64,000 nucleotides of DNA from Betaproteobacteria bacterium (GTDB lineage Bacteria; Pseudomonadota; Gammaproteobacteria; Burkholderiales; Burkholderiaceae_C), in the NCBI GenBank assembly GCA_025356445.1, contig JANXSZ010000011.1, positions 124,001-188,000 on the forward strand, written 5' to 3'. Below are positions 26,835 through 36,217 of this stretch, one piece after another. The translations under genes were made by a program, and so were the position numbers. The notes beneath the pieces are model-generated. The model saw only the letters and a list, made by a program, of their open reading frames with translations, was not told where the DNA came from and ran no database searches. Each line of letters begins with the position of its first letter. Position 1 is the first letter of the stretch.

Positions 26835-28532
26835 ATGACCAACGAAGAAATACTCGCCCAGCACGGCCCGCGCGAAGCCATGGAATACGACGTGGTCGTC
26901 ATCGGCGGTGGCCCTGGTGGCCTCGCTACGGCCATCCGTCTGAAGCAAATGGCGGCCAAATCGGGCAAAGAAGTGTCGGTGGTGGTATTGGAAAAAGGCT
27001 CTGAGCCTGGTGCGCACATCCTCTCGGGGGCCATCATGGATCCCCGCGCCCTCACCGAACTTTTTCCCGACTGGAAGAAAATGGGTGCCCCGCTGAGCCA
27101 GCCCGTGACTGACGATGCGATGGTGTTCCTGGGTGAAAAATCTTCTTTACGTACCCCGAATTTTGTGTTGCCAGAATGCTTTCAAAACCACGGCAACTAC
27201 ATCGTCAGCCTGGGCAATGTGACCCGCTGGCTGGGCGAGCAAGCCGAAGCGCTGGGCGTGGAAATTTTCCCCGGCTTCGCTGCGGCTGAGGTGCTGTACA
27301 ACGCCGATGGTTCGGTCAAAGGCGTGGCCACCGGCAACATGGGCGTGGGTAAAGATGGCGTACCCACAGGCGATTTCCAGCTTGGTATGGAGCTGCTAGG
27401 CAAATACACCGTGTTTGCCGAAGGCGCACGCGGCCACTTGGGCCGGCAGCTGATCGCCAAATTCAAACTGGATGCGGGCAAAGACCCCCAGTCGTATGCC
27501 CTGGGCATCAAAGAACTGTGGGAAATCGACCCCAAGCGCCACCAGCCCGGCTTTGTGCTGCACACAGCTGGCTGGCCCATGGACAACGACACCTATGGCG
27601 GTGCGTTCCTGTACCACATGGAAGGCAACAAGGTCTCGCTGGGCTTCATCACTGGCCTGAATTACAGCAACCCCTACCTCAGCCCGTTTGAAGAAATGCA
27701 GCGCTGGAAACTGCACCCCAATATCCGCTGGTACCTGGAAGGTGATGCAGAAAAAGGCATCAAGCCAGCCAAACGTATTGCCTACGGTGCACGCGCCATC
27801 ACCGCTGGTGGTCTGCTGAGCCTGCCTAAAACCGTGTTCCCTGGCGGCGCACTGGTGGGCTGTGATGCGGGCTATTTGAACGTGAGCCGCATCAAAGGCA
27901 GCCACGCCGCCATCAAAACCGGCATGTTGGCCGCAGAAGCCGCCTTTGACGCGCTGCAAGCAGGCCGTCAACACGATGAGCTGAGCGCCTACCCCGAGGC
28001 TTTCGAGAAAAGCTGGCTCTACACCGAACTGAACAAGGCACGCAACTTCAAAGCCTGGTTCAAAAAGGGCTTGGTCGTCGCCACGCTGATGAACGGCATC
28101 GAGCAATTCGCCCTGCGCGGCTGCATCCCCTGGACGCTGCACCGCGACAAGCCCGACCACGCGTACCTTAAGCCCGCCATCGAGTGCGCCAAGATCGACT
28201 ATCCCAAGCCCGATGGCAAGCTGACCTTTGACCGCCTGTCCAGCGTGTTCATCAGCAACACCAACCATGCCGAACAACAGCCTGCCCACTTGACGCTGAA
28301 GAACGACCTGGTGCCCGTCAACACCAACCTCATCACCTACGCTGGCCCAGAAGCCCGCTACTGCCCGGCTGGGGTGTACGAGTTCATCAAGACGGATGCC
28401 GGGCAAGACAAGCTGCAAATCAACGCGCAAAACTGCGTTCATTGCAAGACCTGCGACATCAAAGACCCAACCCAAAACATCGTCTGGGTTACGCCTGAAG
28501 GCGGCGGTGGGCCAAATTATTCGGGGATGTAA
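26835..28532 (+). CDS. Electron transfer flavoprotein-ubiquinone oxidoreductase
   Basis: Membrane-associated FAD and 4Fe-4S enzyme that passes electrons from ETF (fatty-acid, amino-acid and choline oxidation) to ubiquinone. I start at the ATG at 26835 (MTNEEILAQHGPREAMEYD), giving 565 residues; longer frames upstream lack support. The FAD site is VVVIGGGPGGLATAIRLKQ near residues 19-37. The ubiquinone/membrane region holds GCDAGYLNVSRIKGSHAAIKTGMLAAE. The C-terminal cluster is NCVHCKTCDIKDPTQNIVWVTPEGGGGPNYSGM. Transcribed alone; no etfAB genes are adjacent. Confidence 0.96.
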   Translation: MTNEEILAQHGPREAMEYDVVVIGGGPGGLATAIRLKQMAAKSGKEVSVVVLEKGSEPGAHILSGAIMDPRALTELFPDWKKMGAPLSQPVTDDAMVFLGEKSSLRTPNFVLPECFQNHGNYIVSLGNVTRWLGEQAEALGVEIFPGFAAAEVLYNADGSVKGVATGNMGVGKDGVPTGDFQLGMELLGKYTVFAEGARGHLGRQLIAKFKLDAGKDPQSYALGIKELWEIDPKRHQPGFVLHTAGWPMDNDTYGGAFLYHMEGNKVSLGFITGLNYSNPYLSPFEEMQRWKLHPNIRWYLEGDAEKGIKPAKRIAYGARAITAGGLLSLPKTVFPGGALVGCDAGYLNVSRIKGSHAAIKTGMLAAEAAFDALQAGRQHDELSAYPEAFEKSWLYTELNKARNFKAWFKKGLVVATLMNGIEQFALRGCIPWTLHRDKPDHAYLKPAIECAKIDYPKPDGKLTFDRLSSVFISNTNHAEQQPAHLTLKNDLVPVNTNLITYAGPEARYCPAGVYEFIKTDAGQDKLQINAQNCVHCKTCDIKDPTQNIVWVTPEGGGGPNYSGM

Positions 28533-28549
28533 GGACTTGATTTTTACGA

Positions 28550-28579
28550 ACTCAAGCCATCACCACCGGTGGCTTGAGT
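28550..28579. repeat. Hairpin between convergent ETF-QO and vapC genes
   Basis: Perfect 9-bp arms, ACTCAAGCC and GGCTTGAGT, around a 12-base loop. It contains the vapC stop. No clean T run follows on either strand, so its action as a bidirectional terminator is only possible. Confidence 0.4.
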
Positions 28580-28944
28580 CGATATTGCTTGGCCTTTTTC
28601 GCAAAAGCCCGATCAAACGTGTACAGCGCATCAAACGCCTGACTCAAGGCCAAGTGCAGCGCATCCGCAAAGTCCAAGCCCTGTGCATAGGATTCGACAG
28701 CGTTTTCCAATGCCTCCATGTCTTGCGCGACAAAATTCGGCAAAGCACACAAGCGCATCAAGGCTTGCGCTACATCGGTGCGCTGAAAACCTTTGTTTTG
28801 CAGCACCCATACCAACTCCAACATGACGGTGGTTGGCGCACTGCACAGTTCACCAGAGTCCAGCAAACGCTCAACAGCTTGGGCTTGTGTAGGGTCATCG
28901 TCCAGACACAGACGAACCAGCATGTTGGTGTCCAGGCCAATCAC
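28552..28944 (-). CDS. vapC: PIN-domain toxin (VapC family)
   Basis: A 130-residue PIN-domain ribonuclease that would cut RNA (often initiator tRNA) when free of antitoxin. The acidic active-site residues show in MIGLDTNMLVRLCLDDD at the N-terminus, SGELCSAPTTVMLELVWVLQ with its Glu, and GLDFADALHLA near residue 95. It overlaps the vapB stop by 4 bases. There is a second, different VapBC pair at 55 kb. Confidence 0.92.
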   Translation of the reverse strand: MIGLDTNMLVRLCLDDDPTQAQAVERLLDSGELCSAPTTVMLELVWVLQNKGFQRTDVAQALMRLCALPNFVAQDMEALENAVESYAQGLDFADALHLALSQAFDALYTFDRAFAKKAKQYRLKPPVVMA

Positions 28945-29258
28945 AGTGGGCTTACCGCTTTGCGCTGTGTGCGCTTGATGCGGTCGTCATCAGCACCCAG
29001 TTCAGCCATGATCGCTGCCCGCATCGGATTGGCTTGTGATACGGCGTCTACAACCGGTTGCTGTGGTTTACCCTTCAAAATGCCCCGCACCTGAGCCACA
29101 GTGCTGGCGGGGAAGCGCGACATCTTCTTCAGCACCACGCTGTCACCCACATGAACCGCCGCTAATTCAATGCCTTCGGCCCATCCCAAGCTGGCACGCA
29201 TGGCAGCGGGGATGACGATTTGGCCTTTACTGGAGAGTGAAATGGCGTGGTGTTGCAT
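28941..29258 (-). CDS. vapB: AbrB/MazE-type antitoxin (VapB)
   Basis: About 105 residues. The N-terminal swapped-hairpin AbrB domain is AISLSSKGQIVIPAAMRASLGWAEGIELAAVHVGDSVVLKKM, and the C-terminal part (about 50 residues, including RGILKGKPQQPVVDAV) should wrap the toxin. I take the ATG at 29258 because AGAGG lies before it; a TTG at 29282 would add eight residues. It is the first gene of a two-gene operon with vapC and likely represses its own promoter. Confidence 0.9.
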   Translation of the reverse strand: MQHHAISLSSKGQIVIPAAMRASLGWAEGIELAAVHVGDSVVLKKMSRFPASTVAQVRGILKGKPQQPVVDAVSQANPMRAAIMAELGADDDRIKRTQRKAVSPL

Positions 29259-29375
29259 GATGCGTGCCTCTTGAAAAATCAAACAATTCAGCCTCAGTGT
29301 AAGCCAAAACGTAAGATTATTGGAAGCGAACCACAGGCGAAAAACCGCGGCCCCTCGGGGAGGTAAAGGGAACGA

Positions 29376-31205
29376 CTAAGCATTAGCAAGCAGGCGCGGC
29401 CTGACAAACAGCCCTGCGCCCGCCAACTTGGCATCGTGCTTGGCAAGCGCCGCCTCGTTGGCAACCTCTTCGGAGTGGAAAAACTCACCGGGTTGAACCG
29501 GTGCGGCACCGATGGACAAGGTTGTGCACGGGAAAAACCGCATCACACCATGCCGGTCTTCGGCATGGATGCCTCCCGCCTGGCGGGCAGGCTCGTCAAA
29601 CAGCGCCAACGCCTGTACCGCAAAATCGGCAACGATCTGATTGCAACGCTGTTGCCAGTCCGCACTTTGAAACAGCATTAAGAAATCATCCCCGCCAACG
29701 TGCCCCACAAAGTCAACGCAGGCATCGCAGTGGGCTACGGCCAATTTGGCCACCACGCGGATCATTTCATCGCCGCGCCAGTAACCATAGTAGTCGTTGA
29801 ACGGCTTGAAGTTGTTCAAATCAGCGTAGCAAGCCACAAACTCAGTCCCACTTTTTAACAATCGGTCAATGTGCAAACTGATCGGAATATTGCCGGGCAA
29901 AAAAGTCAGCGGATTGGCATGGCGCGCCGCTTCAATGCGGGACTCGGTGACAGACCGCACCAGCTGGTCTGCCGTGCCCAAACCGACATACCGCCCGTTG
30001 TCGGTCACGATAAACCCGTCTGTCAAGTAACGCTGATCTTGCGAAGTCAGGATGCCCACCAGCTCGTCCACGTCGTAGTCCAGTTCCACAATCCGGGGCT
30101 CATGGTTGGCAAGCACCGTACAGGGTTTACGGCCGTTAACTTCCCTGAAATACAGGGTGGCGTAGCGGTTCATGAAATGCTGTCGGTTCACCAGAGCGAC
30201 GGGGCGCCCATCATCGACTACCGCAACAGCATGAAGATCAGCATACCCATTGAACAAGGCGTGCAACGTGTCGTTGGTGGTGTTCAGGTCAACGCTGGGG
30301 GCGTAAACCACAATGATGTTGTGCAACACCGCAGGCCGCCCAGTAGCACGTGGCTGCGGCATCACGGCTACCTTGTTGTTTTGCATGACGGAGAGCGCCA
30401 ACGCGTGGATCTCCGCTTGCGGCTCTCGGTGAGGTCGCCCCAGCAAATAGCCCTGGCCACAAGGCAGACCCAAATCACGCACAACCCGCAGGTCTTCAGC
30501 CGTCTCGATACCTTCTGCGATCAACTGGGTGCGAAATACGCTGGCAATGCCCTTGATGGCATGCACCATTTGCAAATTTTCAGTGCTCCGGCTGATGTTG
30601 TGAATGAAGTATTTGTCGATTTTCACAAAGTCAGGGCGAATTTCCGACCAGAGCCGCAAGCTGGAGCGGCCGTCCCCAAAATCATCCAAAGCCAGCATCG
30701 CCCCGCTGGCGCGCACCGTTTTAACGACTTCGCACAAAGCGGACATGTCGACAACACGCTCATGCTCGGTGATCTCAAACACCAATAAACGCGAAGCGAT
30801 GCCATAGCGCTGTGCCAAACTGGCCAGAAACCCCGCTGGCCGGTGCGTAATGACCTGAACGAGGGTGTCTGCACTGATATTGACAAACAAACGGCCGGGT
30901 TGATTGGAGGCACCCCATTGCGACAGTGCTGTGGTGATGCAAAAAAGCTCGAATTCCACCAGCAGATTTTCATTGGAAGCCATCGCAAGCAAGATGTCTG
31001 GTGACTGAAAAGGGGAGCCTGCCGGGCCACGGATCAATGCCTCATGCGCAAAAACGGTTGCTTTGTGCAAATCCCCCAGAGGCTGGAATACCGCATGCAG
31101 TGCCTTGTTGCGCATCAGACGTGCCAAAGCACCTTGATTGGCCACCACGACGGACAGCACATCCAGCTCCAAATCATCCGTCACGCAGAATTTCCCACTG
31201 AACAT
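29376..31205 (-). CDS. Cyclic-di-GMP signalling protein with EAL, CBS-like and GGDEF domains
   Basis: A 609-residue cytoplasmic protein with the order EAL (about 30-262), a CBS-like pair (about 290-420) and GGDEF (about 440-590). The EAL phosphodiesterase motifs look complete: HEALIRG (EAL at 55-57), DDFGDG (174-179), VKIDKYF and EGIET. The GGDEF motif reads GGDDF at 504-508, a conservative change, in HVGGDDFLML. This order, EAL first and GGDEF last, is like YkuI or EAL-CBS-GGDEF proteins. No membrane segment is visible. It may be a phosphodiesterase modulated by the other domains. Confidence 0.9.
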   Translation of the reverse strand: MFSGKFCVTDDLELDVLSVVVANQGALARLMRNKALHAVFQPLGDLHKATVFAHEALIRGPAGSPFQSPDILLAMASNENLLVEFELFCITTALSQWGASNQPGRLFVNISADTLVQVITHRPAGFLASLAQRYGIASRLLVFEITEHERVVDMSALCEVVKTVRASGAMLALDDFGDGRSSLRLWSEIRPDFVKIDKYFIHNISRSTENLQMVHAIKGIASVFRTQLIAEGIETAEDLRVVRDLGLPCGQGYLLGRPHREPQAEIHALALSVMQNNKVAVMPQPRATGRPAVLHNIIVVYAPSVDLNTTNDTLHALFNGYADLHAVAVVDDGRPVALVNRQHFMNRYATLYFREVNGRKPCTVLANHEPRIVELDYDVDELVGILTSQDQRYLTDGFIVTDNGRYVGLGTADQLVRSVTESRIEAARHANPLTFLPGNIPISLHIDRLLKSGTEFVACYADLNNFKPFNDYYGYWRGDEMIRVVAKLAVAHCDACVDFVGHVGGDDFLMLFQSADWQQRCNQIVADFAVQALALFDEPARQAGGIHAEDRHGVMRFFPCTTLSIGAAPVQPGEFFHSEEVANEAALAKHDAKLAGAGLFVRPRLLANA

Positions 31206-31240
31206 AAGCCACCTTTTGCGATATAAATCACAATAACCTT

Positions 31241-31264
31241 ACCGTTTTTCAGTGACAAAACGGT
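31241..31264. promoter_or_regulatory. Inverted repeat upstream of the EAL-GGDEF gene
   Basis: Perfect 8-bp arms, ACCGTTTT and AAAACGGT, with an 8-base spacer, 36 bp upstream of the EAL-GGDEF start. It looks like an operator, but the binding protein is unknown. The rest of 31206-31463 shows no convincing gene. Confidence 0.4.
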
Positions 31265-31463
31265 GAAAAAGTCTCTTTTTTCAGGTGATGTCTGCCCAGG
31301 TCGATCCCCGTTTGCTTGCAGCTTTGGGCCGTGAGCAGAAGATAATGGCCAAGATTCCCAGAAAATACCGGCAAAAAAACCGGGACAGCCAAGGCATGAC
31401 GTACCCACTGCACGGCATGACGGCATCCATCGCCCCCTCTCACCACCAAACCAAGCCTCCCGC

Positions 31464-31841
31464 GTGAACCCCATCCAACTTACCCGCCGCAGTCTGTGCC
31501 TTGGCCTGCTTGCAACCGCAGCCAACGCACAAGCCGCACCCCATACTGGCCAGGGCATCACCATCCGCAATGCGCAACTGAAGGTCATGAAAGAACTGCG
31601 CACCGGCGCCGAGGTGGCTGAGTTTTACAAATACTGGAACAGCAAACAGGCCACCGGACAGACCTCTGCCGAAGTGCAGGACTGGTCGTTCACACTGGAC
31701 ATCGTGTCCGGCTCGAGTGTTGACCGCTGGCTGTACCAATCCACCGGCATGGCCACCAAGGTGGACGCTAAAGTGCAGCAGGTCTACAACATCAAAAACC
31801 CGGCTGTGTTCAACACCCTGATTGGCGCGCCCCGGTACTGA
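31464..31841 (+). CDS. Small exported protein of unknown function
   Basis: 125 residues from a GTG. The N-terminus is a signal peptide with a twin-arginine-like start (LTRRSLCLGLLATAANAQA), cleavage probably after AQA. The mature part of about 100 residues has no motif I recognise: TGQGITIRNAQLKVMKELRTGAEVAEFYKYWNSKQ and DWSFTLDIVSGSSVDRWLYQSTGMATK. No cysteines remain after the signal peptide. It precedes the DenD-like gene by 62 bp on the same strand. Reading quality and composition match the neighbours, so it is likely real. Confidence 0.65.
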   Translation: MNPIQLTRRSLCLGLLATAANAQAAPHTGQGITIRNAQLKVMKELRTGAEVAEFYKYWNSKQATGQTSAEVQDWSFTLDIVSGSSVDRWLYQSTGMATKVDAKVQQVYNIKNPAVFNTLIGAPRY

Positions 31842-31903
31842 TCCCCCGTGCCCTGACTTCACTTACTTCGCATACTGATAACAACCGAGACAGGACTTTT
31901 CCC

Positions 31904-32923
31904 ATGCATATCGTTATCACTGGCGGCGCCGGATTTTTGGGTGCTTTGCTCGCCCGCACCTTGCTGAAACAAGGCAAACTGGCTTTGAATGGGGCTTCGC
32001 CCGCCGCCATCACCCGCATCACGGTGCTCGACCGCGCTGCTCCACCGGCTGATTTGGCAAGCGACCCGCGTGTGGTCTGCGTGGTGGGCGATCTGAACGC
32101 ACTGCTGCAAAGCCAGCAAGCCGTGCCCGCCGATGCGGATGTGGTGTTCCACTTGGCGGCCGCCGTCAGCGCCGAGTGTGAAGCTGATTTCGACCTGGGA
32201 ATGCGCAGCAACTTGGCGGCCACGCACCAGCTGCTGGAAGCCTGCCGCAGCCTGCATACGGCATCAGGCAAAGCGCTGCATTTCGTCTTTGCCAGTTCAC
32301 TGGCTGTCTTTGGCAATTCACCCGAGCAGCCGCTGCCCGAGGTGATTACCGACACCACCCTGCCCACGCCGCAGGGCAGCTATGGCATTCAAAAATTCAT
32401 TGGCGAGCAGCTGGTGGCCGATTACGCCCGCAAAGGCTTTGTGCAGGGTCGCACCGTGCGGCTGATGACAGTCAGCGTGCGCCCGGGCCTTCCCAATGGC
32501 GCGGCTTCAGGCTTTTTCTCGGGCATGTTCCGCGAACCTCTGGCGGGGGTACGAGCCCGTGTGCCTGTAGGACGCGACTTGCCCGTCGCCATTGCCTCAC
32601 CTGCCCGCACGGTGGAGGGCATTTTGCGGGCGGCTGAAGTCGATGCAGCAACCTGGGGTGCACGCACAGCCGTGAACCTGCCCGCTTTCCACACCACCGT
32701 AGGGGGCATGGCCGACGCTCTCGAAAATGTAGCAGGCAGTGCCGTATCAGCGTTACTGGACTGGGCACCCGACCCTGCCATCGAACGTCTGGTGCGCAGC
32801 TGGCCAGGCAAATTTGACGCCGCCCGCGCCCATGGGCTGGGCCTGAAATCGGACAGCAGCGTCGAAGACATCCTGCGCCAGTACATCGCAGAAAACCCCC
32901 AGGCCATCAAAAACGCGGTGTAA
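31904..32923 (+). CDS. denD: NAD-dependent epimerase/dehydratase, DenD-like (D-erythronate dehydrogenase)
   Basis: A 339-residue short-chain dehydrogenase of the extended type. The nucleotide-binding motif is VITGGAGFLGALLARTLL at residues 4-21, the catalytic serine region is FASSLAVFG, and the active-site pair is in YGIQKFIGEQL (Tyr-x-x-x-Lys). RLMTVSVRPGLPNGAASGFFSGMFREPL is typical of the DenD group that oxidises D-erythronate. No OtnK or other tetronate genes are adjacent, so the substrate is an inference from family memory only. Confidence 0.82.
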   Translation: MHIVITGGAGFLGALLARTLLKQGKLALNGASPAAITRITVLDRAAPPADLASDPRVVCVVGDLNALLQSQQAVPADADVVFHLAAAVSAECEADFDLGMRSNLAATHQLLEACRSLHTASGKALHFVFASSLAVFGNSPEQPLPEVITDTTLPTPQGSYGIQKFIGEQLVADYARKGFVQGRTVRLMTVSVRPGLPNGAASGFFSGMFREPLAGVRARVPVGRDLPVAIASPARTVEGILRAAEVDAATWGARTAVNLPAFHTTVGGMADALENVAGSAVSALLDWAPDPAIERLVRSWPGKFDAARAHGLGLKSDSSVEDILRQYIAENPQAIKNAV

Positions 32924-33027
32924 AGCGTGGTGTAAAGCGCCATCGCAAGCGGGAGTTTTTCCCTGGAGGTGGCCGCCCTGGCAACGCACACTCGCGCTCA
33001 GTTTGACAGCTTACTGAGGAGACACCG

Positions 33028-35538
33028 TTGCGCAACACCCCCGCCCCCCCCAAATCGACAGCCCTGCCCCTGACGGCCATCACCGTCGCAGTGCTGGCGA
33101 TGCTCCAGACACAGGTCGCCCATGCAGCCAACGGTGCAGCTGTTGCGGACGGCGCTGAGCTGTCCACCATCACCGTCATCGCCACCACCCCACTGCCTGG
33201 CATCGGCCTCACCAAGGCGCAAATACCAGCTGCCGTGCAAACGGCCACATCGCAGGACATTGAGCGCAGCGGCGCACTGGACATCTCCGATTTCCTCAAC
33301 CGCAGCCTGGGCAGCATCTACATCAACGAGGCGCAGGGCAACCCGTTCATGGCGGATGTGAATTACCGAGGCTACACCGCTTCCCCGCTGCTAGGCACGC
33401 CGCAAGGCTTGTCGGTTTACCTGGACGGCGTGCGGATGAACCAGCCGTTTGGCGACGTGGTGATGTGGGATTTGATCCCTAAATCGGCGATCTCTTCGGT
33501 GAGTTTGATGGCTGGGTCTAACCCGCTGTTTGGCCTCAACACGCTGGGCGGCGCACTGTCGCTGCAAACCAAAGATGGCCGCAAAAACGCAGGTACCGCC
33601 ATCGAGATTGGCGCAGGCAGCTTTGGCCGCAAAAATCTGCAACTGGAACACGGCGGCGCCAATGCCAAAGGCCTGGACTGGTTCATCACCGCGAACGCTT
33701 ACAAAGAAACCGGATGGCGTGACGACTCGCCCTCGCGCCTAGGCCAGCTCTTTGGCAAACTCGGCTGGCACGATGCGAACACCCAATTGAACCTGAGCTA
33801 CGCACACAGCGACAACGCGCTCAACGGTAACGGGATGCAAGAGGCGCAAATGCTGGCCACCAACCGTGCCAGCGTCTACACCAAGCCCGACACCACCGCC
33901 AACCGGGCGGACTTTTTGAACCTGCAAGGCCGCAATGCCTTGTCTGACAGCCTGCTGCTCTCAGGCAACGCCTACTACCGCAACACCCGTACCGACACCA
34001 CCAACGGCGATTTGAACGAAGGTGCATTGGGCGAATCCGTCTACTACACCGGGCAAGCTGCTGACAAAGCGTGGCTGACTGCGCATGGCTATGGCACGCC
34101 CGCTACGGAGAGCACCAACGCCAAAACCAGCAGCAACTACGCCTTTCCCAAATGGCGCTGCATCGCACAGGCGGGACGCAACAGCGAACCCAATGAAAAA
34201 TGCACGGGCCTCATCACCACCTCGAACACGCGGCAAGAGAACATCGGTTTTTCCGGCCAGTTGACGCTTTTGAGCGAAGCCCCCGGCCAGCGCAACCAAG
34301 CCGTGGTGGGCGCCGCGTTTGACACCAGCCGCACCACGTTCCGACAGGCCTCCCAGTTCGGCTACCTGAATGCTGACCGCTCCATCACGCCAGTGGGCGC
34401 GTTTGCTGATGGCACGCAAGACTCTGAGAACGCCTTTGACCAGCGCGTCAGCCTGGACGGCAAAGTCCGTACCTGGAGCTTGTTTGGCACCGATACCCTG
34501 ACCCTGCGCGACGTATGGCACCTGACTGTCGCAGGTCGCTATAACCAGACCCGCCTGAAAAACACCGACAACCTCTACCCTTACAACAACGCCACCACGA
34601 CAGGCGAGCAGCGCGGCTCGCTGGACGGCGACCACCGCTTTCAGCGCTTCAACCCCGCTATCGGCGTGAGCTATGCACCCAGCAGCGCCCTCAACGCCTA
34701 CGCCAGCTACAGCGAAAACAGCCGCACGCCCACCTCAATCGAACTCGGCTGCGCTGACCCCAAATTCGGTTGCCGCTTGCCCAATTCCATGGCAGGCGAC
34801 CCAGCGCTGAACCAAGTGGTCTCCAAAACCTGGGAAGCTGGATTTCGCGGCAGTTTGAACCCGAAAACACAGTGGAATGTGGGTGTGTTCCGAGGTGATA
34901 ACTCGGACGAGATTCTGTTCGTCGCCAACTCGGCCTCTACCGGTTACTTCAAAAACTTCGGCAAAACCCGCCGCCAAGGCTTGGAGATAGGCATGGCCAC
35001 CGCCCTGGACAAGCTCAACCTGAGTGTGAACTACACCTACCTGCGTGCCACTTACCAGACGACGGAACAAGTCCGAAGCCAGTACAACAGCACGGCAGAC
35101 GCCAACGGCGCCATCACCATCAACCCTGGCGACCGCATTCCCCTGGTGCCCCAGAACATCCTGAAAATCCGGGCGGACTACCAGTTCCTGCCCAACCTGA
35201 ACGCAGGGCTGAATCTGGTGGCCATTGGCAGCAGCCTGGTGCGCGGCAACGACAACGCCAGCCATGCAGCAGACAACGTCACCACCTTCGGTTCAGGCCG
35301 GGTACCGGGGTATGCGGTGGTGAATTTGGCAAGCAGCTACAAACCCACCGCGAACATCACGCTGTCGGCCAACGTGGCCAACCTGTTCAACCGGGGTTAC
35401 GCCACCGTCGGACAACTGGGGCCGTATGCGTTCACATCCACGGGGGGCTACCGGAATTCAGACACCACCAGCACCAGCTTCTATACCCCTGGTGCCCCGC
35501 GTGCGCTGTGGGTGAGCGCGCGGTATGCGTTTTTGTAA
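33028..35538 (+). CDS. TonB-dependent outer-membrane receptor
   Basis: 836 residues from a TTG that has a good GAGGAGA ribosome site. A signal peptide ends near AHAAN. The TonB box is probably STITVIATTP, followed by a plug domain (SQDIERSGALDISDFLNRSLGSIYINEAQGNPFMADVNYRGYTASPLLGTPQGLSVYLDGVRMNQPFGDVVMWDLIPKSAI...NPLFGLNTLGGAL). A 22-strand barrel follows, ending in the terminal Phe-containing strand ALWVSARYAFL. The ligand is unknown. It has no nearby siderophore genes or FecIR-type regulators; it converges with the response regulator gene across a 16-bp gap. Confidence 0.93.
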   Translation: MRNTPAPPKSTALPLTAITVAVLAMLQTQVAHAANGAAVADGAELSTITVIATTPLPGIGLTKAQIPAAVQTATSQDIERSGALDISDFLNRSLGSIYINEAQGNPFMADVNYRGYTASPLLGTPQGLSVYLDGVRMNQPFGDVVMWDLIPKSAISSVSLMAGSNPLFGLNTLGGALSLQTKDGRKNAGTAIEIGAGSFGRKNLQLEHGGANAKGLDWFITANAYKETGWRDDSPSRLGQLFGKLGWHDANTQLNLSYAHSDNALNGNGMQEAQMLATNRASVYTKPDTTANRADFLNLQGRNALSDSLLLSGNAYYRNTRTDTTNGDLNEGALGESVYYTGQAADKAWLTAHGYGTPATESTNAKTSSNYAFPKWRCIAQAGRNSEPNEKCTGLITTSNTRQENIGFSGQLTLLSEAPGQRNQAVVGAAFDTSRTTFRQASQFGYLNADRSITPVGAFADGTQDSENAFDQRVSLDGKVRTWSLFGTDTLTLRDVWHLTVAGRYNQTRLKNTDNLYPYNNATTTGEQRGSLDGDHRFQRFNPAIGVSYAPSSALNAYASYSENSRTPTSIELGCADPKFGCRLPNSMAGDPALNQVVSKTWEAGFRGSLNPKTQWNVGVFRGDNSDEILFVANSASTGYFKNFGKTRRQGLEIGMATALDKLNLSVNYTYLRATYQTTEQVRSQYNSTADANGAITINPGDRIPLVPQNILKIRADYQFLPNLNAGLNLVAIGSSLVRGNDNASHAADNVTTFGSGRVPGYAVVNLASSYKPTANITLSANVANLFNRGYATVGQLGPYAFTSTGGYRNSDTTSTSFYTPGAPRALWVSARYAFL

Positions 35539-35554
35539 CTTGAGTCGCTGACAG

Positions 35555-36217
35555 TTAAGGCGCGTGCGGTGCAATGATGCTGTTGCGCAGCGCCAGATGC
35601 ACCAACGCAGCCGAGGTGGTCACGTCCAGTTTTTCTTTGATGAGCGTCTGGTTGTTGGCCACCGTCTTCGGACTCAAATTCAGCGCGCGGGCGCAGTCGG
35701 CGGCGGAGCTGCCCTGGGCCAGCAGGCGAAAAATCTCGAACTCGCGCTGGCTCAGGCTGGCCAGACGCTGGACTTCGTCGTCCAAACGGCACAGACGGCT
35801 TTTGAGCAAATCGGGTGATAAATCCTCACTCACATAGCGCTGCCCGTTGTGCAGTGCGTGCACAGCAGCGACTAAATTGTCAGGCGCTGCATTTTTGCTG
35901 ACGAAGCCATAGGCACCGCCGTCCAAAGCCCTGCGCACCAGCTGGGGCGAGTCGTACATGCTGAATACCAGCACTTTGGCCTGCGGGTGGCGGGTCAACA
36001 TCTTGCGCATCAGCTCAAGCCCACCGGCACCGGGCATGGAAAGATCGGTGATGCTGACATCCAGGGCACAGGCGTGCATGTGGGTGAGAAAGGCTTCATA
36101 GCCCGCATCGGCGTTGGTCGCTTCGGCCACCACGCGGATATCGCCGGCCTGCTCCAGCAAGCGGTGGTAGCCCGAGCGCACAACGGGGTGGTCATCGACC
36201 AAGAGGACGCGGATCAT
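35555..36217 (-). CDS. Response regulator, NarL/FixJ (LuxR) family
   Basis: 220 residues from the ATG at 36217. The receiver domain has the acidic pair VDDHP near residues 8-11, the probable phospho-aspartate D58 in SITDLSMPG, and the conserved Lys in FVSKNAAPDNL. The C-terminal LuxR helix-turn-helix is LSQREFEIFRLLAQGSSAADCARALNLSPKTVANNQTLIKEKLDV. It overlaps the kinase gene by 4 bases and should be its partner. Confidence 0.94.
   Translation of the reverse strand: MIRVLLVDDHPVVRSGYHRLLEQAGDIRVVAEATNADAGYEAFLTHMHACALDVSITDLSMPGAGGLELMRKMLTRHPQAKVLVFSMYDSPQLVRRALDGGAYGFVSKNAAPDNLVAAVHALHNGQRYVSEDLSPDLLKSRLCRLDDEVQRLASLSQREFEIFRLLAQGSSAADCARALNLSPKTVANNQTLIKEKLDVTTSAALVHLALRNSIIAPHAP

Noticed and set aside
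29351-29360. CCCCTCGGGG as a terminator after the EAL-GGDEF gene
   Set aside because: The arms leave only a two-base loop, so it cannot form a proper hairpin.
31285-31467. A 60-codon open frame upstream of the small exported protein
   Set aside because: No ribosome site, odd composition and overlap with the GTG start of the next gene.
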